A stretch of 34,159 nt of DNA from Spirogloea muscicola (GCA_009602725.1 WELB01000002.1:1109770-1143928), one strand, 5' to 3'. Shown: positions 1 to 8,856, numbered from the stretch's first letter. Numbers and translations: made by a program. The notes: generated by a model not told the origin, from the letters alone.

Positions 1-4
1 TGAG

Positions 5-51
5 AGGGAGGGAGGGAGGGAGGGAGGGAGGGAGGGAGGGAGGGAGGGAGG
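5..51. repeat. (AGGG)n microsatellite
   Basis: About a dozen uninterrupted AGGG units fill the first 50 bases. They lie upstream of the first FTSHI2 exon seen, so probably in an intron of that gene. Runs of GGG spaced by single A are a canonical G-quadruplex pattern on the + strand. Confidence 0.95.
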
Positions 52-137
52 CAGATGGAATGGGTGCGCTTGTACCTTGTCCCAGCTTGCAGCAGCACTG
101 GTTCCTGAGCTAGCTGATGTGCCTTCATGACTTGCAG

Positions 138-3100
138 GCGCGGCCAGACCGGGTGCTGGTTGTGCTGGAGGATGGCCGCGTGGTGCGCACAGTGCTGCCC
201 GCCGTCGAGCGCGACGCTGAGTTCTGGGGGGAGTGGGACGCCAACAAGCTCGCGGCAAGCGTGATGGACGCATTCACACCGCCAGCGCCGGAGCCGGAAG
301 TCCTGCCATGGGGCGCCGCTGGACCGTCACTGTCACTGCTTACGAATGTCTCGCTGGCACCCAGCATCGCCCAGCAGGCGCTCGGCGCGCTCCGCAACAG
401 CGTGCACTCCTTCTGGCAGCGTGACAAGGGAGGAGGCGGAGCTGGGTCCCGAGCCGGCGCCGGCGCCGGCGCTCGGCGGAAGCTCACGCCGCAGGAGCGC
501 GTCAAAGCCGACGCACGGGAGCGGCTCGAGCGCCTCGAGCGCAGCCGGCGGGAGCGCGAGCGTGCCAGGTAGTGCTCCATCTCTGTTACAGTGATGTTAC
601 TATACTTGCCTTGCACTTTAAGTCCGTCTGTTTCAGTCTTAGGTCGAACCCTGAACCCTTGTACCCAAAACCCTAATCCTAAACCCTACGACGCGTTGGC
701 CGTGCGCTTGAGCCCATGCCGTGCAGGACAGAGCGGGACCAGCAGGCGCGGCGGGAGCGGGAGGAGCGGCAGCGGGCCGAGCGCGAGGCCAAGCGGCGCG
801 GCGCGGCGGAGGAGCGTCTCGAGCGGGAGCGCGAGGCGGCGAGCGTGCGGGATGCGGAGCAGGCGGCGCGCACCGCTGCCGAGACGGCAGCCAGGGCCTC
901 GGAGGAGGAGCGCCGGCTGGTCGCCCAGGTGGGTAGGCCCCCCTGGCGAGAGTTGACGGTCCTCACCACCAAACACCAGGATTGATCAACAAAAGTAGAC
1001 GCTGAGTGTATTGAAGAACGTCTTCAGATCTGCGCAGTTAAGAGATTGTTGTCTCTGAATATTCGATATCCTGTGATCAAGCCTGTCCCCTGCCTGTCGT
1101 GTCCTGTGGTCCAGGTGGAGTCGGCCCAGCGGTGGAACCTCTTCTGGCAGGCGGCGGCCAACAATGAGGGCTTCCGTTTCGCCATGGGCGTCTTCTTCTT
1201 CTGGCTCTTCTACCAGACGGTGGTCGTTGGCGTCAAGAAGCGCCGCAAGGACTACGACGACCGCCAGAAGATCGAGCGCACGGAGGAGGAGGAGCGGCGC
1301 AAGCTGCGCGAGTGGGAGGACGAGATGTCTGCAGCGGAGGTGGTGAGCTCTTCCGAGGAGTGGGCTAGTGAGGAGGACAAGGAGAAGGCGAAGGCTGCTG
1401 CTGGGGAGGCCGAGCAGCAAAACGCCGCGTTGGCCATGGGCCTGCGTTTCATGCGATCTGGTGCCTCCGTGCGCCGCGGCAAGAATCAGGTCATAACAGT
1501 GCCCCCCCCCCCATCCCCTTTTGTTGACCACCATGGCCAATTTTCCCAACCAGCAACTAAGTTCCTTGTCTGAGTCGCAACTTGGCCTCCAACGTTGGTT
1601 CGTCTGATCCATCACGGTCGAGATGCTGGGTGCCGCAATTCTCCCTGGCAGCGGGGCGGCCGGAGGAAGCCGCCGCAGTACATGGACCTGGATGCGGATG
1701 TCAAGTTCAGCGATGTTGCCGGGCTAGGGGAGATCCGGCGCGAACTAGAGGAGGTCGTGGACTTCTTCACGTACGGCGAGAAGTATCGTCGACGTGGGTC
1801 CAAGATCCCAGGTTAGCAGCACAAGCAATGACCATGTCTTACGACCCCTCCTTCAGGTCAATGATTAGCCAGCGCTTGGCAAGGCCAGTCGTCAAACTGT
1901 GTCCGCCTAATTGAAGTCTTCGTCCATGCGCAGCGGGGATCCTGCTCTGTGGAGAACCTGGGACGGGTAAGACGCTCCTGGCCAAGGCGGTGGCTGGGGA
2001 GGCAGGCGTCAGCTTCTTCTCCATCTCTGCGTCGCAATTCGTGGAGATTTATGTTGGCGTGGGCGCGTCCCGTGTGCGCGCACTCTATAATGAGGCCAAG
2101 GAGAATGTGAGCCTTGCGTCTGTGACTCTGCTCTGTCGTGGTGATAAGACAGCCGATGATCTTACAGAAGGACGGCAAACCTGCAATGGTAGCTTAGTGA
2201 TGTATTTTGCATTATTGGCCTGGCAGAGCGCTCTGTGAAGTGTGTGCTCGCAATAAAGCACGAGCACACTCTGCTCACTACAAGTGTCGGCGCTAAGTAT
2301 ATGCAAACAGGTTGGTCTGCATGCTGCTGCAGGCACCGGCGGTGGTCTTCATCGACGAGCTGGACGCCGTTGGGCGGCAGCGGGGCCTCACAGGGGGCTC
2401 GGGAGGCCAGGAGCGAGACGCTACTCTTAACCAGGTCGATGCAGCATAGCTCTTTCCCCATGACAGCAACAGTTGCTGTCACCTGGGGTGCCGTTGGCAG
2501 CCAAGTTGCTGAGCCGGCGATTCCCCCTCTCTGGAATGCTTGCAGCTCCTTACCTGCCTGGACGGGTTCGAGGGGCGTGGCGAAGTGATCACCGTTGCGG
2601 CGACGAACCGGCCCGACATTCTCGATGCCGCGCTCGTCCGGCCGGGCCGCTTTGACCGCAAGATCTACATTCCCATGCCTGGCACTGTTGGCAGGGCTCA
2701 GATTCTGGGGGTACGATGCTGCCAGCGATGCTCAAACCACTTCTGTCAGCAACTATGAGGAGGGTGGCAGCAGCTTGAGTCCTGCGTGACTGTTGGGTCA
2801 TGCCTTTTCTTGATGCCTCACGTACTGTGCGTGCTGCAGGTGCACGCGCGCAACAAGCCTATGGCAGAAGATGTGGACTTCCGGGCGGTGGCGGAGATGA
2901 CAGATGGCATGTCCGGCGCGCAGCTGGCCAATGTCCTCGACGTGGCAGCCCTGGCGGTCCTGAGGGACGGGCGCACGGAGGTCCAGACCTTTTTCTCAGC
3001 CTGCCCGCAGCGTTACAGGCATTGTCTCGCTTTGCAAGCAGCCTTTAGATTCTTCTCTTGATTGATATACAGCCTCAAGCTCTGTATGCACATCAACTGG

Positions 3101-4754
3101 GCGCTAAGTCGACACAGAGAGTGGCCTCTTGTTGAGCAGATCACGACAGACGACCTGCTGGAAGCTGCGCAGCTGGAAGAGGGTGGCTTTCCAGACCCCC
3201 ATGACCGCACCCTTGAGGTCCAGCGTAAGCTGGCTCTCCTGGAGTCGTCCCAGGCTGTGGTCGCCTACAACTTCTCCGATTTCCGCGGCATACAGATGGC
3301 AAGTGATACGTATCGCCACTGCAGCAGACATTCTGTCCATATGCATGTCTTGCTCATAACAATTGCTCATAACAAATGCTGGTCAGACTGTCTGGGCATC
3401 TGTATCGCGTATCAATCTAAAGGACCCATCCTGCTAATAGATTATTGCAGTATTTAGACATGTGATAGGGAGCTATTGCATTGATGGCTGTTCTTGGGCC
3501 TTTGAATGGTGCTGAGTCTGCTTGTGGATATGCAGCTGACAATTGTCCCGCGCATGGGGGAGGAGAAGGGCGCAATTCGCTTCAAGAGTGACCCCAGCAA
3601 GTTTCAGCTGCAGTCTGTGAGGTACGGCGCTATCACCAGGGGATGGCATGCCATGAGCACTTGGTATAGGCGCCCTATGGCCCAGGAGTACTATGCTGAC
3701 TACGGCTGGTCGTATGATGTGCAGCAAGCAGATGGTCCTGGACTACATTGCAATACAGTTGGCGCCCCGCGTGGCAGACGAGATGTGGAATGGCGCCGAG
3801 AATGTGGGGCCCCTGACTCTGAAGTGCTATGCAGTAGGGTCCCTGGGGCCGTTAAGTCGAGTTGGATAAGGCTGTGTTGAGTATCAACAACCGCATGGCT
3901 GTACTAAGACTAGCTGGAACAATTGGACATGACAGGTTAGTCCTGTCGATGCCAGTCTAGTCACACACGGGCTTTGCTCAATGTCGTCCGTTTTCGTGGT
4001 CCCTGCAGCTGAGTACCATTTGGGCAGACCAGGTCAACAATGCGCGGCGGATGGCTCGCAGCATGGCATTTACTGGCCTTTCGGACAACCCGCGGCTTTA
4101 TGGCATGTTTGAGTCCTGGCAGGAGCTCAATCGAGTGGAGGTGCGTATCTGTGGCTGCACAAGTATTGCTACTTGCCGTGGCCACAGCTGCTGTGCATCA
4201 GGGCGTGTAACAAGTTTAGCAGCACATTCCTTGATTATGACGTACTTCGTTGTTTGATGCATAAGCCATTGGCCGATGCCAATCGGGGTTGGAATGCCTA
4301 ATCAACTGCGAGCAATTGCTTAGCGCTGATGGAACACTGTTGCTGCTGATGGTTGCAGGAAGTTGAAGAGGAAGGACAGAAGGTTTTGGATGCGTGCATG
4401 AAGCGGGCCAAAGAGGTGAACACGAGCGGCATTCTGCCCTGGCTGTTGTAACTCATCTAGGGTGCTGCGCTGGCAGAGCCGCTGTTGAGCACTGTGCAGG
4501 GTGCACCCGTGGTCTGGCAGATCTTGCAGAGTAACCGGAGCTTGGTGGATGCACTTGCGGAGGCGCTGCTCGAGAAGCAGAATTTGCGGCGTGACGACTT
4601 TCTGGCACTAGTCAACCTCTATGGGCACTATGGCGAGCTGCCGCCTTCCCCTACTATGCTGCAGCAACAAGCACTCACAAGTTTCAGAGAGGCCATGATT
4701 GCCGACAAGCGGAGCTCACGGGAGGCCCTCCTTGCAGATGGCACCCGACGATGA
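138..4754 (+). CDS. FTSHI2: FTSHI2-like inactive FtsH AAA-ATPase, plastid (5' partial)
   Basis: Membrane AAA+ protein of the FtsH family, closest in my reading to plant FTSHI2, which acts with other FtsHi proteins at the plastid inner envelope in preprotein import. Exons: 138-568, 727-928, 1115-1489, 1652-1811, 1934-2106, 2333-2434, 2546-2710, 2840-2980, 3140-3298, 3536-3616, 3732-3803, 4009-4140, 4359-4415, 4521-4754; phases close throughout, giving about 827 residues. The transit peptide and earliest exons lie upstream. Seen in order: charged coiled-coil-like region (~145-215), membrane segment [16 protein letters not shown] (~233-250), Walker A GEPGTGKT (~396), Walker [10 protein letters not shown] (~451), arginine-finger stretch RPGRFDR. 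The FtsH protease motif HEXXH is replaced by ESSQAVVAY near residue 618, so the zinc protease should be dead while the ATPase looks intact. The C-terminal block beginning LSTIWAD also fits FTSHI2. The intron after 3298 has a GC donor. Confidence 0.88.
645..689 (+). repeat. Degenerate telomere-like CCCTAAA tract in an FTSHI2 intron
   Basis: The intron at 569-726 carries a run of aaccct/ccctaa-type units (AACCCTGAACCC, then CCCTAATCCTAAACCC). They resemble the plant/green-algal telomere repeat on its C-rich strand, with point changes between units. Confidence 0.7.
3299..3535 (+). other. GC-AG intron in FTSHI2
   Basis: The frame closes only if the exon ends at 3298 (after Ile-Gln-Met) and resumes at 3536 (Leu-Thr-Ile-Val-Pro-Arg). 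The donor is then ATG|GCAAGT, a strong match to the minor GC donor consensus, and the acceptor is ATGCAG. The other FTSHI2 introns use GT donors. Confidence 0.75.
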
Positions 4755-5081
4755 TCCTACAGACTGCTTGTCAAATTAAGCCATTATTTGTCAAGCTTGG
4801 TCCTCTGTGATCTTGCTTAGGAGAAATGCGGAATGCCAATCATTGCAGCGCCCTGCTGCAATCAGCACGTAATGCAAGCGATGGTGCTCAAGGTGCCATT
4901 ATTGCCTGGTCTGTCTTCGTTCACTGGCTGGGCGCTGCAATCGTGGGCAACAAGTGGGACAGCGGGTCATAGCTGCTGCCACTGACATTGTGCGTTCTTC
5001 TCAAAAACGCCACAAGATGCTCTTGACACGCTCCCCGAGCGATTAGGCTGCTTCGTCACTGTAGGTGGTTGCTGGTTTGGC
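4755..5081. other. Spacer and 3' UTR after FTSHI2
   Basis: No convincing gene. The sequence is less GC-rich than the exons. I see no TGTAA polyadenylation signal close to the FTSHI2 stop, so a chlorophycean-style signal is not supported here. Confidence 0.6.
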
Positions 5082-5359
5082 CACGTGATATGATCGATCT
5101 GTCAAGCGACGAGGTACACCTCAGTGACTCCTGCATCACCGTTCTCACCACAAGCAGCCTCTTATCCAATCAGCCGATTCTCCATGGCCCACTTCGGGAC
5201 CATTATATCGGCTATTCTGACCCATGTGCTGGCTTCTTCGCTGACTTGCAATGTTCACATATGTATGTGAGAAGTGGGAGGGGCGGGGGCCGGGTCAAGT
5301 ATTTCATATCCTTCCTAGGGGTGATGAAGAAGACAGCCACGTGGTAGAACAGACACGTG
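5082..5359. promoter_or_regulatory. Cluster of three CACGTG (G-box) motifs
   Basis: The palindrome CACGTG occurs at 5082-5087, 5338-5343 and 5354-5359. Plant bHLH and bZIP factors bind this core. The cluster lies 300-580 bases before the ATG at 5663, so it could belong to a promoter for that uncertain ORF. Function is inferred from motif density only. Confidence 0.3.
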
Positions 5360-5591
5360 ATCATCGCGCTGCGACTCCGCCTGGACACACCCACTCGAGG
5401 AGGCGGTTCGACATAGAAGTGCAGCGACGACAGTCTCCGCAGCAGCGCAGGGTGGCGTAGCGGTGTTGGGCGGCACGGCGCTCGGTAGGGGGCAAGCAAC
5501 CAAGCAAGCCCCAGTTGCGACGGTCGCAGGGGCTTGGGCTTCAAGTCCGGGCGTCAGGATTTGGGGGCTTGCTAGTCAGGGGCGGGCAGGA

Positions 5592-5615
5592 TTTTAGGGC
5601 TGGGAATTAGGGTTT
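5592..5615 (+). repeat. Short TTTAGGG-like tract
   Basis: TTTTAGGGCTGGGAATTAGG and the following GTTT contain two near-units of the TTTAGGG telomere repeat, in the orientation opposite to the tract at 645-689. It sits just before the repeat nest. Confidence 0.45.
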
Positions 5616-5662
5616 CGGTTCCAGGGGCTGTAAGTCTCGGCTGCTGCGGGGCCAGGGCCGCA

Positions 5663-5869
5663 ATGGCGGCAGCAGGCCTCCCCTGGGACAAGATTTTGGC
5701 AGATGCAGGGAGTCCGGCTGCAACCGAGGAATCCTGCAGTGGGGCCCTCCGGTTATGCAGACCACCAGGGGGTCAGCCCCCAGGGCGTCAGGCAGGTGGG
5801 CTAATGTGGGTCGGCCGACGTCGGTGGCTCCACGTTGGCGTCAGATACTCTGCAAAATGGATTCCGTAG
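5663..5869 (+). CDS. Short ORF of unknown function, possibly a truncated host first exon
   Basis: A 68-residue ORF begins at an ATG in good context (GCCGCAATGGCG) and starts MAAAGLPWDKILADAG. It ends 60-100 bases before the retroelement-derived inverted repeats. I do not recognise it. It may be the first exon of a gene cut off by the insertions, the 5' part of a repeat, or chance. The three CACGTG boxes upstream are the only other support. Confidence 0.2.
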   Translation: MAAAGLPWDKILADAGSPAATEESCSGALRLCRPPGGQPPGRQAGGLMWVGRRRWLHVGVRYSAKWIP

Positions 5870-5904
5870 TTTGGCCAATCACAGCCATCGACCTCTACTG
5901 GAAG

Positions 5905-5989
5905 CGCCGTCCCAGGGAAGCGCGGCCAGATTGACTGGTGGCTGGGAAAGGCCAGCCCAAAGGAGTGGACAAGGTCTGCAGGAGCCGGA
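5905..5989 (-). repeat. Left arm of a long inverted repeat
   Basis: The reverse complement of this stretch matches 9010-9085 over about 65 bases with scattered differences. Shared blocks are GCGGCC-A-ATTGACTGG, GG-CAGCCCA, AGTGGACAAGGTC and GGAGCCGGA. The block CCAGTCAATCTGG plus the following GCGCTTCC occurs a third time at 8811-8835. The two arms bracket the retroelement nest. Confidence 0.75.
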
Positions 5990-6005
5990 GTGCGAACGAC
6001 TAGAA

Positions 6006-6062
6006 GAAGGTGCTCGCCCATTGAGAAGAGGGGCTGGCAAAGCCAACCCAAAAAGAATGGAC
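6006..6062 (-). repeat. Inverted copy of the retroelement 3'-UTR hairpin module
   Basis: Read on the minus strand, this repeats the module at 8003-8068: CATTCTTTTTGGG, an imperfect hairpin (arms 6031-6037 and 6043-6049, loop CAAAG), CTCAATGGGCGAGCAC, then CTTCTTC. It abuts the 5' truncation point of the retroelement body. Confidence 0.8.
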
Positions 6063-6123
6063 AATGTTCAAAGCCAAAGAAAGAGGTGCTGAAAAAGGAC
6101 TACACTACAAAGTGCAAGATGGT

Positions 6124-7915
6124 GCAGAGGGAGATGCAGACCCCCTCGCCGGCTTCTTCTTTGCGCTCGCGCACAACCGGGCTCTGCAGGCTACCGCTGC
6201 GGCCCACCCAGGAGTCCTTCTTCCCACCTACGCGGACGACACCACCATCGTCGGCCCTCCGGAAGACGTGGCGGCGGCCTTCGTTACTTTCACGCAGCAG
6301 CTGGCCACCCTCGGCCTGACCATCCGGCCGGCGAAGTGCGCGGCTTGGTCCCCTGGTGTGATCCACCCTGGCGCTGCCCCCGGGCTGCCGGACTCCGGCA
6401 GACGGCTTCACCCTCCTGGGAGTCCCCATCGGCACGCCAGCCTTCGTGGAGGGGCAGCTGCGAGCCCGCCTCGCGGAGCACCTTCAGCCCGCGGCCCGGC
6501 TCCCCGAGCTGGAGGATATGCAGCTGTCCTTGGCCATGCTGACCAAGGCCATCGGGCAGCGGCCCCAGTACTTGACGCGGGCCACCCCGCCGTCCCCAGA
6601 GGCATTGGCGGCGTACGCGACTTTCGACGCGGGCATGGTGGCGAGCTTGGCGGCCCTGGTCCGCCACCAGGGCTTCCCCCAGTCGCCAGCCGCTATCCAC
6701 CAGGCGGCGCTACCCATCAGCCACGGGGGTCTCGGCCTGCGCCCGCTCGTCCGCTCATGCCGGGCTGCATACCTCGGCAGCTGGGCGCAGACTGCCGCCT
6801 CCGTGGCTCAGCGCTTCATGGTCCATGGCCGGCGTGCACTGGAGCAGGCGGTGGTGGAGGTGGACAAAGGCGCGCTGCCGTTCCAGGTGGCGCTTCGCAC
6901 CGCCCACCAGGAGCTGCTCGCGGCGCACCCCGACATGGCCGGCCAGGCGGTCTCCTTTGCGCACCTCGCGCACACCGCTGACCTGCGCGTCCAAGCGCGC
7001 TTCGCGGCCGTCGTCGACAAGGCCGCCTACACCACCGCCGTGCTGCAGCTTCCTGAGGCTGACCTGCGCGGGCGCGCGAGACTACATTCGGCCTCCTCCC
7101 CGGGGGCAGCGGCGTGGCTCCAGGCACTCCCCATCACTGACGCCCTGACCCTCCCAGATGAGGTGTTTCGCACTGCCGTCCACCGGCTCCTGGGGCTGCC
7201 GCCTCCATGCCTCCAGGGCGTGCGTCAATGCCAGTGTGGCGAGCGAGGGGCCAAGCCTGGCGAGCTGGCTGCTCACGTCCTGCGCTGTTCCCATGGCGGC
7301 GAGAGGACGGCGGCCCACGACCGCCTCCGGGACGCGATGCACAGCATCCTGGTGGAGGCTGGCTTCGCGGTGGCAGCGGAGCACTCCGGCGTCATGCCGC
7401 TCCAGGCCAGGGCCGACGGTCTCCACGCTCGTCGCGTCGACCTGGTGGCCACCCCACAGGCCGGCGGGCCACGTCTGCTTCTGGATGTGGTGACTACCGA
7501 CGCATTTGACCGCTCCCACCCAGCCCAGTCTGCCACCAAGGCTGGGTATGCGGTCGCCTGCGCCGCTCGGGCAAAAGAGATCAAGTACGCCGACCATCCA
7601 CCGGAAGACGAGTTCTTCCCGTTGGCAATTGACATCCATGGGGCACTGGGCGCTCGGTGGCTTGAGCTACTTAACCAGCTCGCCCGCCACGCAATCGCCC
7701 GTCGCTTCCATGGTGAACCGGTAGACTTTCCTGCAGCCGGGTCGCTGGCGCAAGTGTATCGCATGCGCTTGGCCGTCTCGCTGCAGAGGTCCATGGCCCG
7801 TGCGCTGCACCTTCGTGCCGGGAGAGCCCTCGCTGCTGCCTCTGGCTCTGTCCAGGGGACCCACTTCCAGGACCCTAGCCTCTCTGATTTGCGGCTGCTT
7901 AGCAGGGGTTACTGA
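6124..7915 (+). pseudogene. Retrotransposon polyprotein remnant: RT C-terminal part, zinc knuckle, restriction-like endonuclease region
   Basis: Frame 1 (about 6124-6390) carries RT motifs: a GDADPLAGFFFALA block and the catalytic YADD (TYADDTTIVG), then GLTIRPAKC. The frame then shifts by one base between about 6350 and 6400; coding continues in another frame (ADGFTLLGVPIG) and stays open to the stop at 7913-7915. Downstream are the thumb/connector region, a zinc-knuckle pattern (CQCGERG...HVLRC, from 7229) and an endonuclease-like stretch RVDLVATP...LLLDVVTTDAF with a later GYA and K. The end is SDLRLLSRGY. With the N-terminus missing and the frameshift it cannot encode an active element. 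The long open 3' part, about 500 codons, suggests recent insertion. Confidence 0.8.
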
Positions 7916-8002
7916 GTAATTTGTAGCTGCTTTCTTTCTTTGTGTGCTTTGGTTTCTTAGCGCTTCCTCTGGCTTCCTCTGGCCCCCTTCTCGTTCTTTG
8001 TT

Positions 8003-8068
8003 CATTCTTTTTTGGGCTGGCTTGTCCAGCCCCTATCCTCAATGGGCGAGCCCTTTCTTCTTTTTCGC
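8003..8068 (+). repeat. 3'-UTR hairpin module of retroelement copy 1
   Basis: T-rich lead, perfect 7-bp stem GGGCTGG (8014-8020) / CCAGCCC (8026-8032) with loop CTTGT, then CCTATCCTCAATGGGCGAGC and a T/C-rich end. It recurs at 6006-6062 (inverted), 8376-8441, 8655-8699 (partial) and 8762-8811. Stem-loops near the 3' end of LINE RNAs are known recognition sites for their own reverse transcriptase; that role here is inferred. Confidence 0.85.
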
Positions 8069-8079
8069 AGCCCTTGCCC

Positions 8080-8441
8080 CCGCCACACCATCGCCCGGCG
8101 CTTCCATGGGGAGCCGGTTGACTTCCCTGCAGCCGGGTCGCTGGCGCAAGTGTATCGAATGCGCCTGGCCGTCTCGCTGCAGAGGTCCATGGCCCGGGCG
8201 CTGCACCTTCGTGCCGGCAGAGCCCTCGCTGCTGCCTCTGGCTCTGGCCAGGGGACCCACTTCCAGGAGCCCAGCATCTCTGATCTGCGGCTGCTTAGCA
8301 GGGGTTACTGAGTGTCTCGTAGCAGCTTTGTTTCTGTTACTTAGCGCTTCCCCTGGCCCCCTTCTCGTACTCTGTTCATTCTTTTTCGGGCTGGTTGTTC
8401 CAGCCCCTATTCTCAATGGGCGAGCACTTTCTTCTTTTTCG
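8080..8441 (+). mobile_element. Retroelement copy 2: severely 5'-truncated 3' end in tandem with copy 1
   Basis: Bases 8080-8311 encode the last ~76 residues of the same polyprotein, from a block like RHTIARRFHGEPVDFPAAG to SDLRLLSRGY plus stop. Only a few residues differ from the copy 1 tail at about 7685-7915. It is followed by the same 3' UTR and hairpin. It starts within a dozen bases of the copy 1 end, in the same orientation. Either a second truncated insertion landed at the tail of the first, or the 3' end was duplicated. Confidence 0.85.
8376..8441 (+). repeat. 3'-UTR hairpin module of retroelement copy 2
   Basis: Same module as 8003-8068, with stem GGGCTGG (8388-8394) / CCAGCCC (8400-8406). 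The stem is unchanged; the loop differs (TTGTT instead of CTTGT), and flanking bases show small changes. Confidence 0.85.
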
Positions 8442-8449
8442 CCCGCCGC

Positions 8450-8660
8450 TTGGCCGACTGCGTAGCCCGCCTCCTCCGACGAGCGTTTGGCGCTGCTGGA
8501 AACAAAGCAGTCAGTCGTGACAACGTCGGCGATGAGCCGAGGCCCCCCGCCGAGGAGACCCAAGAGCCGATGGACCGCCGTCCTGCAGACCTCATATGGC
8601 ATAGTAAGTGCGGCGTAGAGTGGGATCGCATTTAGCCACGCCGCCGCCCCAGGGGAAGAG
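8450..8660 (-). pseudogene. Inverted, internally deleted relic of the same retroelement polyprotein
   Basis: On the minus strand this encodes SSPGAAAWLNAIPL... RTAVHRLLGL joined directly to GGPRLIADVVTTDCF and GYAV. In copy 1 the same two blocks lie about 260 bases apart (near 7090-7200 and 7460-7560), so the zinc-knuckle interval is missing here. Sequence divergence is clearly greater than between copies 1 and 2, so this is an older insertion in the opposite orientation. Confidence 0.7.
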
Positions 8661-8699
8661 GCCAGCCCCTCTTCTCTACGGGCGAGCACCTTCTTTCTA
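8655..8699 (+). repeat. Partial hairpin module
   Basis: Matches the right half of the module: GGCCAGCCCCTCTTCTC, then ACGGGCGAGCACC and TTCTTTC. The left stem arm is missing or altered. Confidence 0.6.
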
Positions 8700-8761
8700 A
8701 CAGCCATTGCCTTGAAGTGGAAGAGTTGTGAGCTCTTCCAAAGGGGGAAAAGCCATTTGTT

Positions 8762-8856
8762 CAAACTTGTTTGGGCTGGCTTGTCCAGCCCCTATCTTCA
8801 ATGGGCGATCCAGTCAATCTGGCTGCGCTTCCAGACTGGGCGAGCCCTTTCTTCTT
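8762..8856 (+). repeat. Hairpin module interrupted by a second repeat block
   Basis: Stem GGGCTGG (8773-8779) / CCAGCCC (8785-8791) with loop CTTGT, identical to copy 1. After CAATGGGCGA it is interrupted by about 36 bases containing CCAGTCAATCTGG, the block shared with 5905-5940 and 9059-9076. The module then resumes with GGGCGAGCCCTTTCTTCTT. The interruption ends by repeating GGGCGA, like a short target duplication. Confidence 0.75.

Larger units (their letters stand above)
6110..8075 (+). mobile_element. 5'-truncated non-LTR (LINE-like) retrotransposon with restriction-like endonuclease, copy 1
   Basis: The body starts inside a reverse-transcriptase domain and runs through the polyprotein stop at 7915 into a 3' UTR with a hairpin at 8014-8032. 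5' truncation is the usual result of target-primed reverse transcription. The order RT, CxC...H...C zinc knuckle, then a PD-(D/E)XK-like region is that of early-branching LINEs with a restriction-like endonuclease (R2, NeSL or Utopia type) rather than APE-type LINEs. I cannot place it in a clade. The 3' end appears to lie at a T-rich stretch after GGGCGAGC (about 8045-8068). Confidence 0.8.

Noticed and set aside
125-616. Long minus-strand ORF opposite the first FTSHI2 exon
   Set aside because: Arg/Ser/Ala-rich mirror of a GC-rich coding exon, with no domain; the plus strand carries a conserved spliced protein.
5212-5544. 110-codon minus-strand ORF
   Set aside because: No recognisable domain or splice partner, and it overlaps the G-box region.
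8039-8764. 241-codon minus-strand ORF as an intact gene
   Set aside because: Only 8450-8660 carries relic retroelement coding sequence; the rest is antisense of copy 2.
8003-8811. CRISPR-like array from the spaced hairpin repeats
   Set aside because: Spacing is irregular, copies occur in both orientations, they are tied to LINE 3' ends, and the genome is eukaryotic.
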